Shown: in pieces, positions 19,391 through 28,160 of the stretch
Position numbering within the stretch: position 1 is the stretch's first letter
Layout of the letters: each line of letters opens with the position of its first letter
Origin: Ralstonia sp. RRA
GTDB taxonomy: Bacteria > Pseudomonadota > Gammaproteobacteria > Burkholderiales > Burkholderiaceae
DNA length: 64,000 bases
Reading direction: 5' to 3'
Assembly: GCF_037023145.1 (NCBI RefSeq)
Contig: NZ_CP146091.1
Location: 496,001-560,000, forward strand
Notes under the pieces: model-generated
The model's database searches: none
Seen by the model: the letters and a program-made list of their open reading frames with translations, nothing else
What the model was told of the DNA's origin: nothing
Translations under genes and position numbers: made by a program

Positions 19391-20583
19391 GCTTGCGTCT
19401 CTTCACTTGCGGGTGTGGCGGCGTGGGCAGCATTGCGCGCGGGCGGCTCGGCCAGGCTGCGTTTCATGAGCCATGCCACGCCGGGAATGCGCAGGCCGGT
19501 GGTGAACACCAGGTCGCGCGCCCAGCCGCCGTATTGCGCCTGAAAGCACGGCGTGAGCGCGCGGCTGAGGGTTTGGTAAGCCTGCACGGTACGCAACCGG
19601 CGCGCGTGATAGGCGAGGGCACCGTCGACGGGGCCGTGTTCCTGCACGGCGGAGGCTAGCGCCAGCGCATCTTGCGCGGCCAGCGTGGTCCCCAGGCCGA
19701 GCTGCGGGCTCATCGCGTGGGCCGCGTCGCCGATGACGCAGTAGGGCGGCTTGGCCAGCGCGCGCGGCCACGTGTGGCGATACACGGCAAAGGGCAGGTC
19801 GTCGTGCGAGCGGATCTGTTCGACCACGGGTGCGGCTTGCGGCCACAGGCTCAGTACATGGGCTTTCCACTGTGCGATATCGCTCTGGCGCCAGGCGTCG
19901 ACGCTATCGCTGGGCAGGCTCCAGAACATCGACAGGCGTGTGCGTGCGCCATCCACATCGGTGGGCAGCAGGCCCATCATTTCGCGCGTGCCGCGAAAGC
20001 GCTGGTGCAGCACGCGCGCATCCCAGTTGTCGACCCAGGCCTGGAACCACAGCGTGCCCCAGCGGTAGGTGCTCGATGGGCCTGCCAGGCCCGCAGGCTC
20101 GCGCAATGCGGAGGCCGCGCCGTCCGCGATCACGAAGAGGTCGAAGGTCGATTCACCTTGCGCGTGGGTTACGCGTGCCTGTGTCCCATTCCGGTGCAGT
20201 TGTTGGATGCCGCAGTCGAAATGGAAGGCGGCACCGGCACGCAGGGCTGCCTCGTACAGCATGGAAGAGAGCGCGTGGCGCGTGACTGCGCGGCCTGGCG
20301 CATCGGCGTAATCGATGTCGAGCAAATGCCAGCCACGATGGCTCAGACCGATCAGCCGGTTGATCGGCGCGCCGATGCCTTCCAGCTCACGGCCCATGCC
20401 GAGCGCCTCCAGCGCACGAATGCCCTGCGGCTGGATCAGCAGCCCCGCGCCCATGGTGGTCAGTTGCGGATGCTTTTCGTAGACGTGGACGTCATGCCCC
20501 TGGCGGGCAAACGCGATGGCGGCAGCCAGGCCGGCGTTGCCGGCGCCGGCAATGCCAATGGACAGCGGGCGGGTTGCGGTCAT
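19387..20583 (-). CDS. FAD-dependent aromatic-type monooxygenase
   Basis: Class A flavoprotein hydroxylase (salicylate hydroxylase/UbiH superfamily), 398 residues from the ATG at 20583. It has the FAD-binding dinucleotide fold at the N-terminus (IGIAGAGNAGLAAAIAFARQG, then VYEKH), the DG-type motif FVIADGAASALR and the ribose-binding CVIGDAAHAMSPQLGLGTTLA. No other aromatic-catabolism gene is next to it apart from the coupled SRPBCC gene, so the substrate is unknown. The divergent LysR gene at 20700 may control it. Confidence 0.85.
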   Translation of the reverse strand: MTATRPLSIGIAGAGNAGLAAAIAFARQGHDVHVYEKHPQLTTMGAGLLIQPQGIRALEALGMGRELEGIGAPINRLIGLSHRGWHLLDIDYADAPGRAVTRHALSSMLYEAALRAGAAFHFDCGIQQLHRNGTQARVTHAQGESTFDLFVIADGAASALREPAGLAGPSSTYRWGTLWFQAWVDNWDARVLHQRFRGTREMMGLLPTDVDGARTRLSMFWSLPSDSVDAWRQSDIAQWKAHVLSLWPQAAPVVEQIRSHDDLPFAVYRHTWPRALAKPPYCVIGDAAHAMSPQLGLGTTLAAQDALALASAVQEHGPVDGALAYHARRLRTVQAYQTLSRALTPCFQAQYGGWARDLVFTTGLRIPGVAWLMKRSLAEPPARNAAHAATPASEETQA

Positions 20584-20699
20584 GAATGCGTGGCGGATCG
20601 TTTCTCTAGGATGATAACGATACGGCACGCAGGTTAAGGCTGTTCGCGTGGGTCTTGCCAGATAATGCGCACACCTCGATTGGCCCCACTGGATGCGCC

Positions 20700-21611
20700 A
20701 TGCAGATCAAATGGCTGGAAGATTTCAAGGAACTGGCGAAAACGCGCAGCTTCAGCCGCGCTGCCGAGAACCGCAACGTCACGCACCCCGCGTTCGGGCG
20801 GCGCATCAAGGCGCTGGAGGAATGGGTGGGCACCGCGCTGGTGGAGCGCAGCGAGCACCCCGTCACGCTCACGCCCGCCGGGCGGTTGTTTCTGGATGCG
20901 GCAGCCAATGCGGTCGATGGCTTGAACGATGCGCGCCTGCTGCTGCGCGAGGCACAACTGACCGTGGCGCTGAAGATCGGCACCGGGCGCACGCTGGCAC
21001 GCACCTTCGTCCCCGGCTGGTATGAAACGCTGGCGCGTCAGCGCGGCGTGTTTCCGCTGACGGTGACGACCGGCGGCACGCAGGAAGGGGTGCTGGCGCT
21101 GGCCGATGGCACGGTCGACTTGCTGATCGCCTATGCCAGCCCGCAGGCCGATGCGCTGCTCGACCCGCGCAAGTACGACAACTGCCTGCTCGGCAGCGAG
21201 ACGCTGGTGCCCGTGAGTGCTCCCGATAAGCGTGGCCGTGCGCGCTTCACGCTGCCCGGCACCGCCGCTGCGCCGCTGCCGTGGCTGGCCTTCGCACGTG
21301 GGCTGACATTGCGGCAGATGCTCGACAGCCATCTGGCGGCGGCAGACCGCAAGGCGCATCTGCAGCCCGTGTTTCAGGCCGATTTCTACGAGGCAGTGGA
21401 GGAGATGGCGCTGCGTGGCTTCGGCATGGCGTGGTTGCCGTATCGCCTGGCCAAACCGCACCTGAACGCCGGCGAACTGCGCCCCGCCGGCGACGACGCC
21501 TGGCACATCCAAGTCGACATCCGCATGATGCGTGTGCGCAGCAACCAGAGCGCGCTGCTCGACGAAGTGTGGCAACTGGCTGTTGCTAACGCGCAGGCAG
21601 CGGCAGCCTGA
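20700..21611 (+). CDS. LysR-family transcriptional regulator
   Basis: 303 residues from the ATG at 20700 (MQIKWLEDFKELAKTRSFSRA). The HTH is residues 3-60, with VTHPAFGRRIKALEEWVG in place of the more common S-xx-TQPAVS sequence. The effector domain begins near 90. The gene is divergent from the monooxygenase/SRPBCC pair and 146 bp upstream of a codirectional transporter/aspartoacylase pair, so it could regulate either. The His in the recognition helix (THPAFGRR) places it in the YpeN/HypT-like LysR subgroup as far as I can judge. Confidence 0.88.
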   Translation: MQIKWLEDFKELAKTRSFSRAAENRNVTHPAFGRRIKALEEWVGTALVERSEHPVTLTPAGRLFLDAAANAVDGLNDARLLLREAQLTVALKIGTGRTLARTFVPGWYETLARQRGVFPLTVTTGGTQEGVLALADGTVDLLIAYASPQADALLDPRKYDNCLLGSETLVPVSAPDKRGRARFTLPGTAAAPLPWLAFARGLTLRQMLDSHLAAADRKAHLQPVFQADFYEAVEEMALRGFGMAWLPYRLAKPHLNAGELRPAGDDAWHIQVDIRMMRVRSNQSALLDEVWQLAVANAQAAAA

Positions 21612-21757
21612 GGCCACGTCACCGTAAAAAGCCCAACCTTGTGCCGAAACGGCACAAGGGCCCCAGGCGTGCCGCCTAGACTCCCCCGCAACCTTCACCC
21701 GCCGAGGCTGTTCAACCAGCCAACAGGCGGATCGGCACAGACCACGGGGAGACAACC

Positions 21758-23089
21758 TTGCCAGCCCATACCCTCAACGCGAGCGGCGCACCCGCGCACG
21801 CGGCAACCGACACACATCGACACCCCGCACCCTGGCGCGCCGTGCTGGCCGCCAGTGTCGGCAACGCGCTCGAATACTACGACCTGCTGATCTACGGCTA
21901 CTTCGCCATCACCATCGGCAAGCTGTTCTTCCCGACGGGCGATGCGTGGAGCTCGTTGATGCTCTCCGTCGGCACGTTTGGCGTGTCGTTCATCATGCGG
22001 CCGCTGGGCTCGATGGTGCTCGGTAGCTATGCCGATCGCGTCGGCCGCAAGGCGGCGCTCACGTGGTCGATCCTGCTGATGATGCTGGGCACCGCGATGA
22101 TCGCGTTTGCGCCCACGTATGCGTCGATCGGGCTGTGGTCACCCGCCATCGTGATAGTGGCGCGGCTGCTGCAAGGCTTCTCGGCCGGTGGCGAGTTTGG
22201 CTCTGCCACGGCCTTCATGATCGAGCATGCCAACGGCAAGCGCATGGGCTACAACGCGAGCTGGCAGGCGGCCACGCAGGGCCTCGCAACGTTGCTGGCA
22301 GCAGGGTTGAGCGCATGGCTCACGTATGCGTTGACCACTGCGCAGGTGGAATCGTGGGGCTGGCGCGTGGCCTTCCTGTTCGGCCTGCTGATCGGCCCCA
22401 TCGGCGTCTACATCCGCCGCCATACGCCCGAGACGCCGGAGTTTGTTGCCATGCAGGCCGAAGCGCCCGCCGCGCTGCAGGAGCGCTCGCCGCTGCGCGA
22501 CACGCTCACGCAGGGCCTGCCCGGGCTGCTGCTGGGCGCTGGCGTGGTGGTGGCCGTCACCGCGTTCAACTACGTGCAGAAGGTCTACATGCCGACCTAT
22601 GCCATCAATCAACTGCATATCGCGACCAGCGCGTCGCTGGTCTGCACGATGATCACCGGCGCGATGCTGATGGTGATGGCGCCCGCGTTCGGCTTGCTGG
22701 CGGATCGTTTTGGCAGCATCCGCGTGGTGTCGATTGCGATGGTGGTGATTGCACTGTCGACGTATCCGATGTTCGCCACGGTGGTTGCGCAGCCGACGTT
22801 CTGGACGCTGCTGGTCATGCAGGCGATCGTGGGTGTGCTGCTGGCGGCCATCCTGGCGCCGCTGCCCGCGTTGCTGGCCGACATCTTCCCGACGCGCAAC
22901 CGTGGCACGGGCCTGGCCTTGAGCTATAACTTGTCGGTGACGATCTTCGGCGGGTTCTCGCCGCTCATCGTCACCTGGCTGATTGGTGTCACGCACATCA
23001 AGACATCGCCGAGCTTCTATGTGTTTGCGACCACGCTCATCAGCCTGGCCTCGCTGTGGATGCTGCGCGGCCGTGCGCGCGCGCACTGA
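21758..23089 (+). CDS. MFS transporter, metabolite:H+ symporter family (TTG start)
   Basis: Inner-membrane importer of 443 residues with 12 predicted helices. There is no ATG before the first transmembrane segment; the TTG at 21758 follows GGGGAGA at ideal spacing and is the probable start. MHS signatures are visible: GNALEYYDLLIYGYFAITIG, RPLGSMVLGSYADRVGRKAAL and LQGFSAGGEFGSATAFMIEHA. It lies 38 bp upstream of an aspartoacylase/succinylglutamate-desuccinylase-like gene on the same strand, suggesting uptake and cytoplasmic hydrolysis of an N-acyl amino acid. Confidence 0.88.
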   Translation: MPAHTLNASGAPAHAATDTHRHPAPWRAVLAASVGNALEYYDLLIYGYFAITIGKLFFPTGDAWSSLMLSVGTFGVSFIMRPLGSMVLGSYADRVGRKAALTWSILLMMLGTAMIAFAPTYASIGLWSPAIVIVARLLQGFSAGGEFGSATAFMIEHANGKRMGYNASWQAATQGLATLLAAGLSAWLTYALTTAQVESWGWRVAFLFGLLIGPIGVYIRRHTPETPEFVAMQAEAPAALQERSPLRDTLTQGLPGLLLGAGVVVAVTAFNYVQKVYMPTYAINQLHIATSASLVCTMITGAMLMVMAPAFGLLADRFGSIRVVSIAMVVIALSTYPMFATVVAQPTFWTLLVMQAIVGVLLAAILAPLPALLADIFPTRNRGTGLALSYNLSVTIFGGFSPLIVTWLIGVTHIKTSPSFYVFATTLISLASLWMLRGRARAH

Positions 23090-23127
23090 ACCCGAACTGA
23101 CCTCTCGTCTTACCCCAAGGATTTCGC

Positions 23128-24114
23128 ATGATGACCCTGGAGGCGCTGCGCGCCACGCTGCCGGTGTACCCAATCGAGCTGCAGAAGCCGGACATTCGCT
23201 GGTGGAAGACCGGCACGCATGGCGTGGACTACGTGCACACGTTCGACAGCGGTGTGCCGGGCCCGCACGTCATGATCAACGCGCTTACGCACGGCAACGA
23301 GTTGTGCGGCGCGATTGCGGTGGATGCGCTGCTGGCCGCCGGTGTGCGTCCGGCACGCGGGCAACTCACGCTGTCGTTTGCCAATGTGGAGGCGTACGAG
23401 CGCTTCGACATCAACGATCCCGACGCCACGCGCTTTATCGATGAGGATCTGAACCGTGTGTGGTCCGCCGACAAGCTCGACGGCCCTGGCAACACGCTCG
23501 AACTGCGCCGCGCACGCGAGCTGCGTCCCGTGATCGACACGGTGGATTACCTGCTCGACATCCACTCGATGCACGAGAAGGCCGAGCCGCTGATGCTGAC
23601 GGGGCCGCTGGAGAAGGGCGTCGCCCTCGGTCGCCAGGTAGGTGCGCCATCGCACCTGATGATCGATGCAGGCCATGCCGCCGGCCGCCGCCTGCGCGAC
23701 TACGCCGGCTTTGGCGACGCCGCCAGCCCGAAGAACGCGCTGCTCATCGAATGCGGCCAGCACTTCGAGCGCGTGAGCCGCGATGTGGCGCTGGATGCGT
23801 GTGCGCGGTTTCTGGTGGCGCTGGGCACGGTCGACGCATCGGTCGTGTCGCAATGGTTTGGGATAGCACCTGCGCTGGAGGTGCGATGCATCCGCGTGAC
23901 GGACCCGGTGGTCGCCAAGTCCACCGCCTTCCGGTTTGCGGACGACTATCGCGGCATGGAGACCATCGCCAGCGCCGGCACGGTCATCGCCACCGATGGG
24001 GAGTTGCAGTTCGTCACGCCCTACGACAACTGCGTGCTGCTGCAGCCATCGTTGCGGCACCTAGCACCTGGCGTGACCGTGGTGCGGCTAGGGCGCCCGG
24101 AGGGCGCCGCCTGA
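23128..24114 (+). CDS. Succinylglutamate desuccinylase/aspartoacylase family Zn hydrolase
   Basis: Zn-dependent deacylase of the M14-like AstE/ASPA family, 328 residues. The metal site is readable: LTHGNELCGAIAVD (His and Glu ligands near residue 55) and LLDIHSMHEKA (third ligand His). FIDEDLNRVW supplies the conserved Asn-Arg substrate-binding pair. Members hydrolyse N-succinyl- or N-acetyl-amino acids. The upstream MHS transporter probably brings in the substrate. It ends 6 bp from the convergent MFS gene. Confidence 0.86.
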   Translation: MMTLEALRATLPVYPIELQKPDIRWWKTGTHGVDYVHTFDSGVPGPHVMINALTHGNELCGAIAVDALLAAGVRPARGQLTLSFANVEAYERFDINDPDATRFIDEDLNRVWSADKLDGPGNTLELRRARELRPVIDTVDYLLDIHSMHEKAEPLMLTGPLEKGVALGRQVGAPSHLMIDAGHAAGRRLRDYAGFGDAASPKNALLIECGQHFERVSRDVALDACARFLVALGTVDASVVSQWFGIAPALEVRCIRVTDPVVAKSTAFRFADDYRGMETIASAGTVIATDGELQFVTPYDNCVLLQPSLRHLAPGVTVVRLGRPEGAA

Positions 24115-24120
24115 ATCGAC

Positions 24121-25344
24121 TCAGTTGCCACTGCGTGCCAGCGATCGGAAGACCAGACTGCCTGAGCCGAGCGCGATGAGCGCCAGCGTCACGGCAAAGG
24201 CAGTGGCACCGGTCGCCAGACCAAACGCATCGATTGCATAGCCGGTCATCACGGGCAGCAACCCCGCAGGCAAATAGCCGCCGAGGTTCATGACGGCATT
24301 GGCTTCGGCCCGGCGTGTGTCCGGCACGTGCAGGCTGATGAGCGTCAATCCGCCGAGTTGGCCGAGACCTTGCCCCGCCCCCGCCAACAGCGCAGCGATC
24401 ACCAGAAAGGGCGCCGATGACGCATGCACCGCTGCACACAGTGCCCCCATCGACAGCGTGGTCGCAGCCGTGCCTGCCAGGAACAATGTCCGCACCGAAT
24501 GGCGCCGCGCGGCAAACTGGACGCCGGTTGCGGTCAGAAACATCGCGCATGCCATGCCGCCGGCCACCAGCGGGCTGCGCACCTCGAGCAGGCGCGCCAG
24601 CAGGGATGGCCCCAGCGCCAGCACGAACGACGTCGCTGTAATACCGGGGCCGAAGACACCGATGCCGCTGGCGACATGGCGGCGATTCTGCGCGGGCACC
24701 GACGGCAGATGTAGCGCTGCAGCTTCACTGCCATGCGGCATGGCTGGCCGGGCCAGCGGCAACCGCCACACGATCACAAAGACGCTGAGCAGTACCACGG
24801 CCTCGAAGCCGAACACGGTCATGATCGGATGCGTGAGCACTTGGCCGGCGCCGCCGGCCAGCAGCGGGCCGAGGCCAGCGCCGAGCACCATTGCCACCGA
24901 AGCCAGTAGCGCGGCATCACGCTTGCGTGCGCTGCCGCCCAGGTCTGCCACCGACGCCATCCCCGCCGACACGATGACGCCCACCGCAATGCCGGTCAGC
25001 AACCGGGCCACCACAAGCATGGCGGTGGACGAGGCGCAGGCAAACAACCCGCACGCGATCAGCGCAGCCGCAATACCGGGTAGCAGTACCGGCTTGCGCC
25101 CAAAGCGGTCGGATAACTGGCCGGCCACCAGCAGCGTGCCCAGCAGCCCGGCGATGTACAGCGCAAAGATGACGGTCAGCGTGCCCGACGAAAAGCCCAG
25201 CGCACGCTGCCAGACCACATAGAGCGGCGTTGGCGAGTTGGACAGCATGAAGACGGCGGTGACCATCCCGGCTGCACGCCACATGTCGGTGGTGATGCGG
25301 GCGGGTGTGCCGCAGGAAGGAGCGGCGATGGAGGGAGACGACAC
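24121..25344 (-). CDS. MFS transporter, drug:H+ antiporter-like (GTG start)
   Basis: 407 residues, 12 predicted membrane helices. The start is GTG at 25344, with AGGA 8 nt upstream. The sequence LYVVWQRALGFSSGTLTVIFALYIAGLLGTLLVAGQLSDRFGRKPVLL is the first two helices plus the MFS loop 2-3 motif. It resembles DHA1-type efflux proteins. It is divergent from a small ArsR-type regulator, sharing a symmetrical promoter-operator, so it is very probably repressed by that regulator and induced by a toxic or signalling compound. The substrate is unknown. Confidence 0.85.
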   Translation of the reverse strand: MSSPSIAAPSCGTPARITTDMWRAAGMVTAVFMLSNSPTPLYVVWQRALGFSSGTLTVIFALYIAGLLGTLLVAGQLSDRFGRKPVLLPGIAAALIACGLFACASSTAMLVVARLLTGIAVGVIVSAGMASVADLGGSARKRDAALLASVAMVLGAGLGPLLAGGAGQVLTHPIMTVFGFEAVVLLSVFVIVWRLPLARPAMPHGSEAAALHLPSVPAQNRRHVASGIGVFGPGITATSFVLALGPSLLARLLEVRSPLVAGGMACAMFLTATGVQFAARRHSVRTLFLAGTAATTLSMGALCAAVHASSAPFLVIAALLAGAGQGLGQLGGLTLISLHVPDTRRAEANAVMNLGGYLPAGLLPVMTGYAIDAFGLATGATAFAVTLALIALGSGSLVFRSLARSGN

Positions 25345-25355
25345 GATATGGGTCC

Positions 25356-25404
25356 TTGTACGAATTTTCTCGAACTATATATTAGTTCGAGAAAATTCGT
25401 ACAA
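25356..25404. promoter_or_regulatory. Long perfect inverted-repeat operator between MFS and arsR-type genes
   Basis: Two 21-bp arms, perfect complements of each other, flank a 7-bp AT-only centre (ATATATT). Each arm begins with TTGTAC at its outer end, 16 bp from the TATA-like centre, so the outer ends read as -35 and the shared centre as -10 for both divergent promoters. The site occupies most of the 68-bp gap between the two starts. Binding by the ArsR-type protein would shut both genes. Confidence 0.85.
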
Positions 25405-25412
25405 GTGATACA

Positions 25413-25790
25413 GTGACACGGATGAAACGCACCTCTTTGCCCAAGGCGGCCGCTGAGTCGGCTGACCTTCCCGAGCCGCTGCCGGAACCGGCCGTGGCGG
25501 ATTTGCAGTTGGACGCCATCTTTGGCGCGCTGGCGGACCCATTGCGCCTGACCATCGTGCGCAAGCTGATGTTGGAGTCCGAGGCGTACGACCACCCGTG
25601 CGGCTGGTTCGGCTTCGATCGGCCGAAATCGTCGCTGACCCACCATTTCAAGGCGCTGCGAGAAGCCGGCGTGCTGCGCCAGCGGCAGTACGGGCTGGAG
25701 CGACGCAGCCGCGTGCGCACCGAGGATCTCGACGCGAGGTTTCCCGGCCTGCTGCAACTGGTACTTGCGTGGGAGCCGTCCGACGCATAG
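25413..25790 (+). CDS. ArsR-family winged-helix repressor
   Basis: 125 residues from GTG at 25413 (an ATG at 25422 is equally possible). The winged helix spans about residues 32-110: LDAIFGALADPLRLTIVRKLM, then KSSLTHHFKALREAGVLRQRQ, then ERRSRVRTEDL, the standard ArsR layout. No CxC or similar metal-binding cysteine motif is seen; the only cysteine is in DHPCGWFGF, so it is probably not a metal sensor. It is the likely self-repressor and repressor of the divergent MFS gene. Confidence 0.85.
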   Translation: MTRMKRTSLPKAAAESADLPEPLPEPAVADLQLDAIFGALADPLRLTIVRKLMLESEAYDHPCGWFGFDRPKSSLTHHFKALREAGVLRQRQYGLERRSRVRTEDLDARFPGLLQLVLAWEPSDA

Positions 25791-25826
25791 GTGGACGGCT
25801 GCGGTGGGGTGCTTGAGGCGGGGCCG

Positions 25827-26474
25827 CTAGCGTGCCGCCATTGCCTGCAACGTGCCGAGCAGTACCTGCCGGCAGTTGCGCACCATCTTCTCTTCCGGGT
25901 CCCGATACCCGGTCAGTAGCCACGCCGCACCCACATTGGTCATGGCGCCCACGAGCGCCAGGCCGAGGATGCGGTGGTCGGCGCGCAGGTCAGCATCGTC
26001 GGCGCCGGGCGGCTGCGCATTCGCCATGATCTGTTTGCCGAACTCCAGCAGGTTGCGCTGGTAGGTCGCGTCTGTCTCCGGGCTCACGCCCATCACTTCC
26101 AGCAGTAGCACGCGCGCTGCGCACGGGTCACGCAAGAAGGTGAAGAACGCGTGCAGGCCCGCGTCGACGCGCGCTTCTAGCGTGCCGTCCACGGCGGCTG
26201 TGGCTTGTGACACCTGCGCGCGCAGGTCTTCGGCATGTTGCTGGTAGGTCGCCCGCAGCAGCGCCTCGGTGCTGTCGAACGCTGCATAGAAGTAGCGATC
26301 GTTCAGCTTGGCCTCCTGGCAGATCGCCCGCACCGTTGCTTTGCGGAAGCCCACCGTGCCGAAGACGCACGTGCCGGCGCGGATCAGCGCTTCACGGCGC
26401 TCTGCTGCGCGTGCTTCTGGCGCCACTCCGCCGTAGGGGCGGCCCTTCTTGGCCGTTTCAAGTGTTTTCTCCAT
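25827..26474 (-). CDS. TetR-family regulator divergent from a Baeyer-Villiger monooxygenase
   Basis: 215 residues; HTH at about 28-75 (REALIRAGTCVFGTVGFRKATVRAICQEAKLNDRYFYAAFDS). The recognition helix is followed by RYFY where YYHF is more common. The ligand domain fills the rest. The arrangement with a divergent Baeyer-Villiger enzyme resembles the ethR-ethA pair of mycobacteria, in which the repressor controls the monooxygenase. The operator candidate lies in the intervening 118 bp. Confidence 0.85.
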   Translation of the reverse strand: MEKTLETAKKGRPYGGVAPEARAAERREALIRAGTCVFGTVGFRKATVRAICQEAKLNDRYFYAAFDSTEALLRATYQQHAEDLRAQVSQATAAVDGTLEARVDAGLHAFFTFLRDPCAARVLLLEVMGVSPETDATYQRNLLEFGKQIMANAQPPGADDADLRADHRILGLALVGAMTNVGAAWLLTGYRDPEEKMVRNCRQVLLGTLQAMAAR

Positions 26475-26504
26475 TTCGCTATTTGACGTCAGGACGCGGG
26501 AAAA

Positions 26505-26535
26505 TTAAAGTGGTGACGACCTACACCACATTTAA
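26505..26535. promoter_or_regulatory. Inverted repeat, candidate TetR operator
   Basis: GTGGTG (26510-26515) and CACCAC (26524-26529) are separated by 8 bp. The dyad extends outward as TTAAA and ATTTAA with one extra base. It sits between the divergent TetR and monooxygenase genes, where an autoregulatory operator is expected. Confidence 0.5.
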
Positions 26536-26592
26536 GGCGGGTTTGCCAAGCCCGTCGCCAAGCCGCCGGACAGCCAAGAACAAGGAGGGCAC

Positions 26593-28143
26593 ATGAAGAC
26601 GACGATCGAAAGGGCCGCCGCCGCGCAACCGCCCCGAAGCCGTGCCACGGCATCGGATACGGAGTTCGATGTGCTGATCGTCGGTGCAGGCCTGTCTGGC
26701 GTGGGCGCGGCTTACCACCTGCGCGAGCGTTGTCCGTCGGCCCGTTTCGCAATCCTGGAGGGCCGCGCGACGATGGGCGGCACGTGGGATCTGTTCCGCT
26801 ACCCTGGCATCCGCTCGGACTCCGACATGTTCACGCTTGGCTACAGCTTTCGCCCGTGGCATAGCGACAAGGCCATCTCCGACGGCCAGACCATCCTCGA
26901 TTACATCCAGGACACGGCGCGCGTGTTCGGCATCGACAAGACGATCCGCTACCAGCACAAGGTCACGGGTGCCAGTTGGGATTCGGCCGCTGCGCGTTGG
27001 ACGGTGCGCATGCAACGCACCAACGGCGATCGGCAGGAAGAGCTGCACTACACATGCAAGTTCCTCTACATGTGCAGCGGCTACTACGACTACGAAGAAG
27101 GCCACGCACCCGCTTGGGCGCAGATGGAGCAGTTCCAGGGGCGCATCGTCCATCCGCAGCATTGGCCAGAAGACCTGGACTACGCCGGCAAGCGCGTGGT
27201 GGTGATTGGCAGCGGCGCGACCGCCGTCACGCTGGTGCCCGCGATGGCCGATACCGCGCAGCACGTGACGATGCTGCAACGCTCGCCCACGTACATCGTG
27301 TCGCGCCCCGAGCAGGACGCCGTGGCCAATACGCTGCGCCGCTGGTTGCCGGCGGGGCTTGCGCACCGGCTCGTGCGTACCAAGAACGTGCTGCTGACGA
27401 TGTACTTCTACGGCCTTGCGCGTCGCAAGCCTAAGGCGGTCAAGGACTTCATCATCCGCATGGCCGGTAAGCAGATCGGGCCCGATTTCGATGTGCGCCA
27501 GCACCTCACGCCGCGCTACAACCCGTGGGACCAGCGCCTGTGCCTGGTGCCCGATGGCGATCTGTTCAAGACGATCCGCTCGGGCCGCGCCTCCATCGCC
27601 ACCGACGAGATCGAACATTTCACGCCGACCGGCCTGCAGCTCAAGGGTGGTGAGCATCTTGACGCCGACGTGGTTGTCACCGCCACCGGGCTCAAGCTCA
27701 AGGTGCTGGGCGGTGCGGCCGTGGCTGTCGACGGGCGCCCTGTCGACCTGTCGCAGACGGTGTCGTATAAAGGCATGATGTACAGCGGCATTCCGAACCT
27801 CGCATCGTCGTTCGGCTATACGAATGCCTCGTGGACGCTCAAGGCCGAACTGATCGCGCAGTATGTGTGCCGGCTGCTCAACCACATGCAGGCCAACGGC
27901 TACGACGTCTGCGTGCCCCGGCTCGACGATGAGGCGATGGGCCGCGAGCCCGCTGTCGACCTGACGTCGGGCTACATCCAGCGTGCGGCGAGTATCCTGC
28001 CCAAGCAGGGCACCAAGCAGCCGTGGAAGTCGTATCAGAACTACGCACGCGACCTGATGATGCTCAAGTTCGGGGCGCTTGCTGATCATGCGATGCAGTT
28101 CGAGCGCCGCGGCCAGCCGGTCAGCGCTCGGCAAACCGCCTAA
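26593..28143 (+). CDS. Flavin-containing Baeyer-Villiger monooxygenase, EthA-like
   Basis: 516-residue FAD/NADPH enzyme that inserts oxygen next to a carbonyl, converting ketones to esters. It has the FAD fold VLIVGAGLSGVGAAYHL (about 28-44), then GGTWDLFRYPGIRSDSDMF, the full BVMO fingerprint F-x-G-x3-H-x3-W (FQGRIVHPQHW, residues 181-191) and the NADPH fold VVIGSGATAVTLVPAM. A strong ribosome binding site (AAGGAGG) precedes the ATG. The alpha/beta hydrolase 17 bp downstream would cleave the ester product. The physiological ketone is unknown. Confidence 0.92.
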   Translation: MKTTIERAAAAQPPRSRATASDTEFDVLIVGAGLSGVGAAYHLRERCPSARFAILEGRATMGGTWDLFRYPGIRSDSDMFTLGYSFRPWHSDKAISDGQTILDYIQDTARVFGIDKTIRYQHKVTGASWDSAAARWTVRMQRTNGDRQEELHYTCKFLYMCSGYYDYEEGHAPAWAQMEQFQGRIVHPQHWPEDLDYAGKRVVVIGSGATAVTLVPAMADTAQHVTMLQRSPTYIVSRPEQDAVANTLRRWLPAGLAHRLVRTKNVLLTMYFYGLARRKPKAVKDFIIRMAGKQIGPDFDVRQHLTPRYNPWDQRLCLVPDGDLFKTIRSGRASIATDEIEHFTPTGLQLKGGEHLDADVVVTATGLKLKVLGGAAVAVDGRPVDLSQTVSYKGMMYSGIPNLASSFGYTNASWTLKAELIAQYVCRLLNHMQANGYDVCVPRLDDEAMGREPAVDLTSGYIQRAASILPKQGTKQPWKSYQNYARDLMMLKFGALADHAMQFERRGQPVSARQTA

Positions 28144-28160
28144 ACCACTCCGGGGGCACT

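Noticed and set aside
26521..28134. 537-codon minus-strand frame opposite the BVMO gene
   Set aside because: Antisense to a gene with an intact BVMO fingerprint and strong ribosome binding site; translation is low-complexity.
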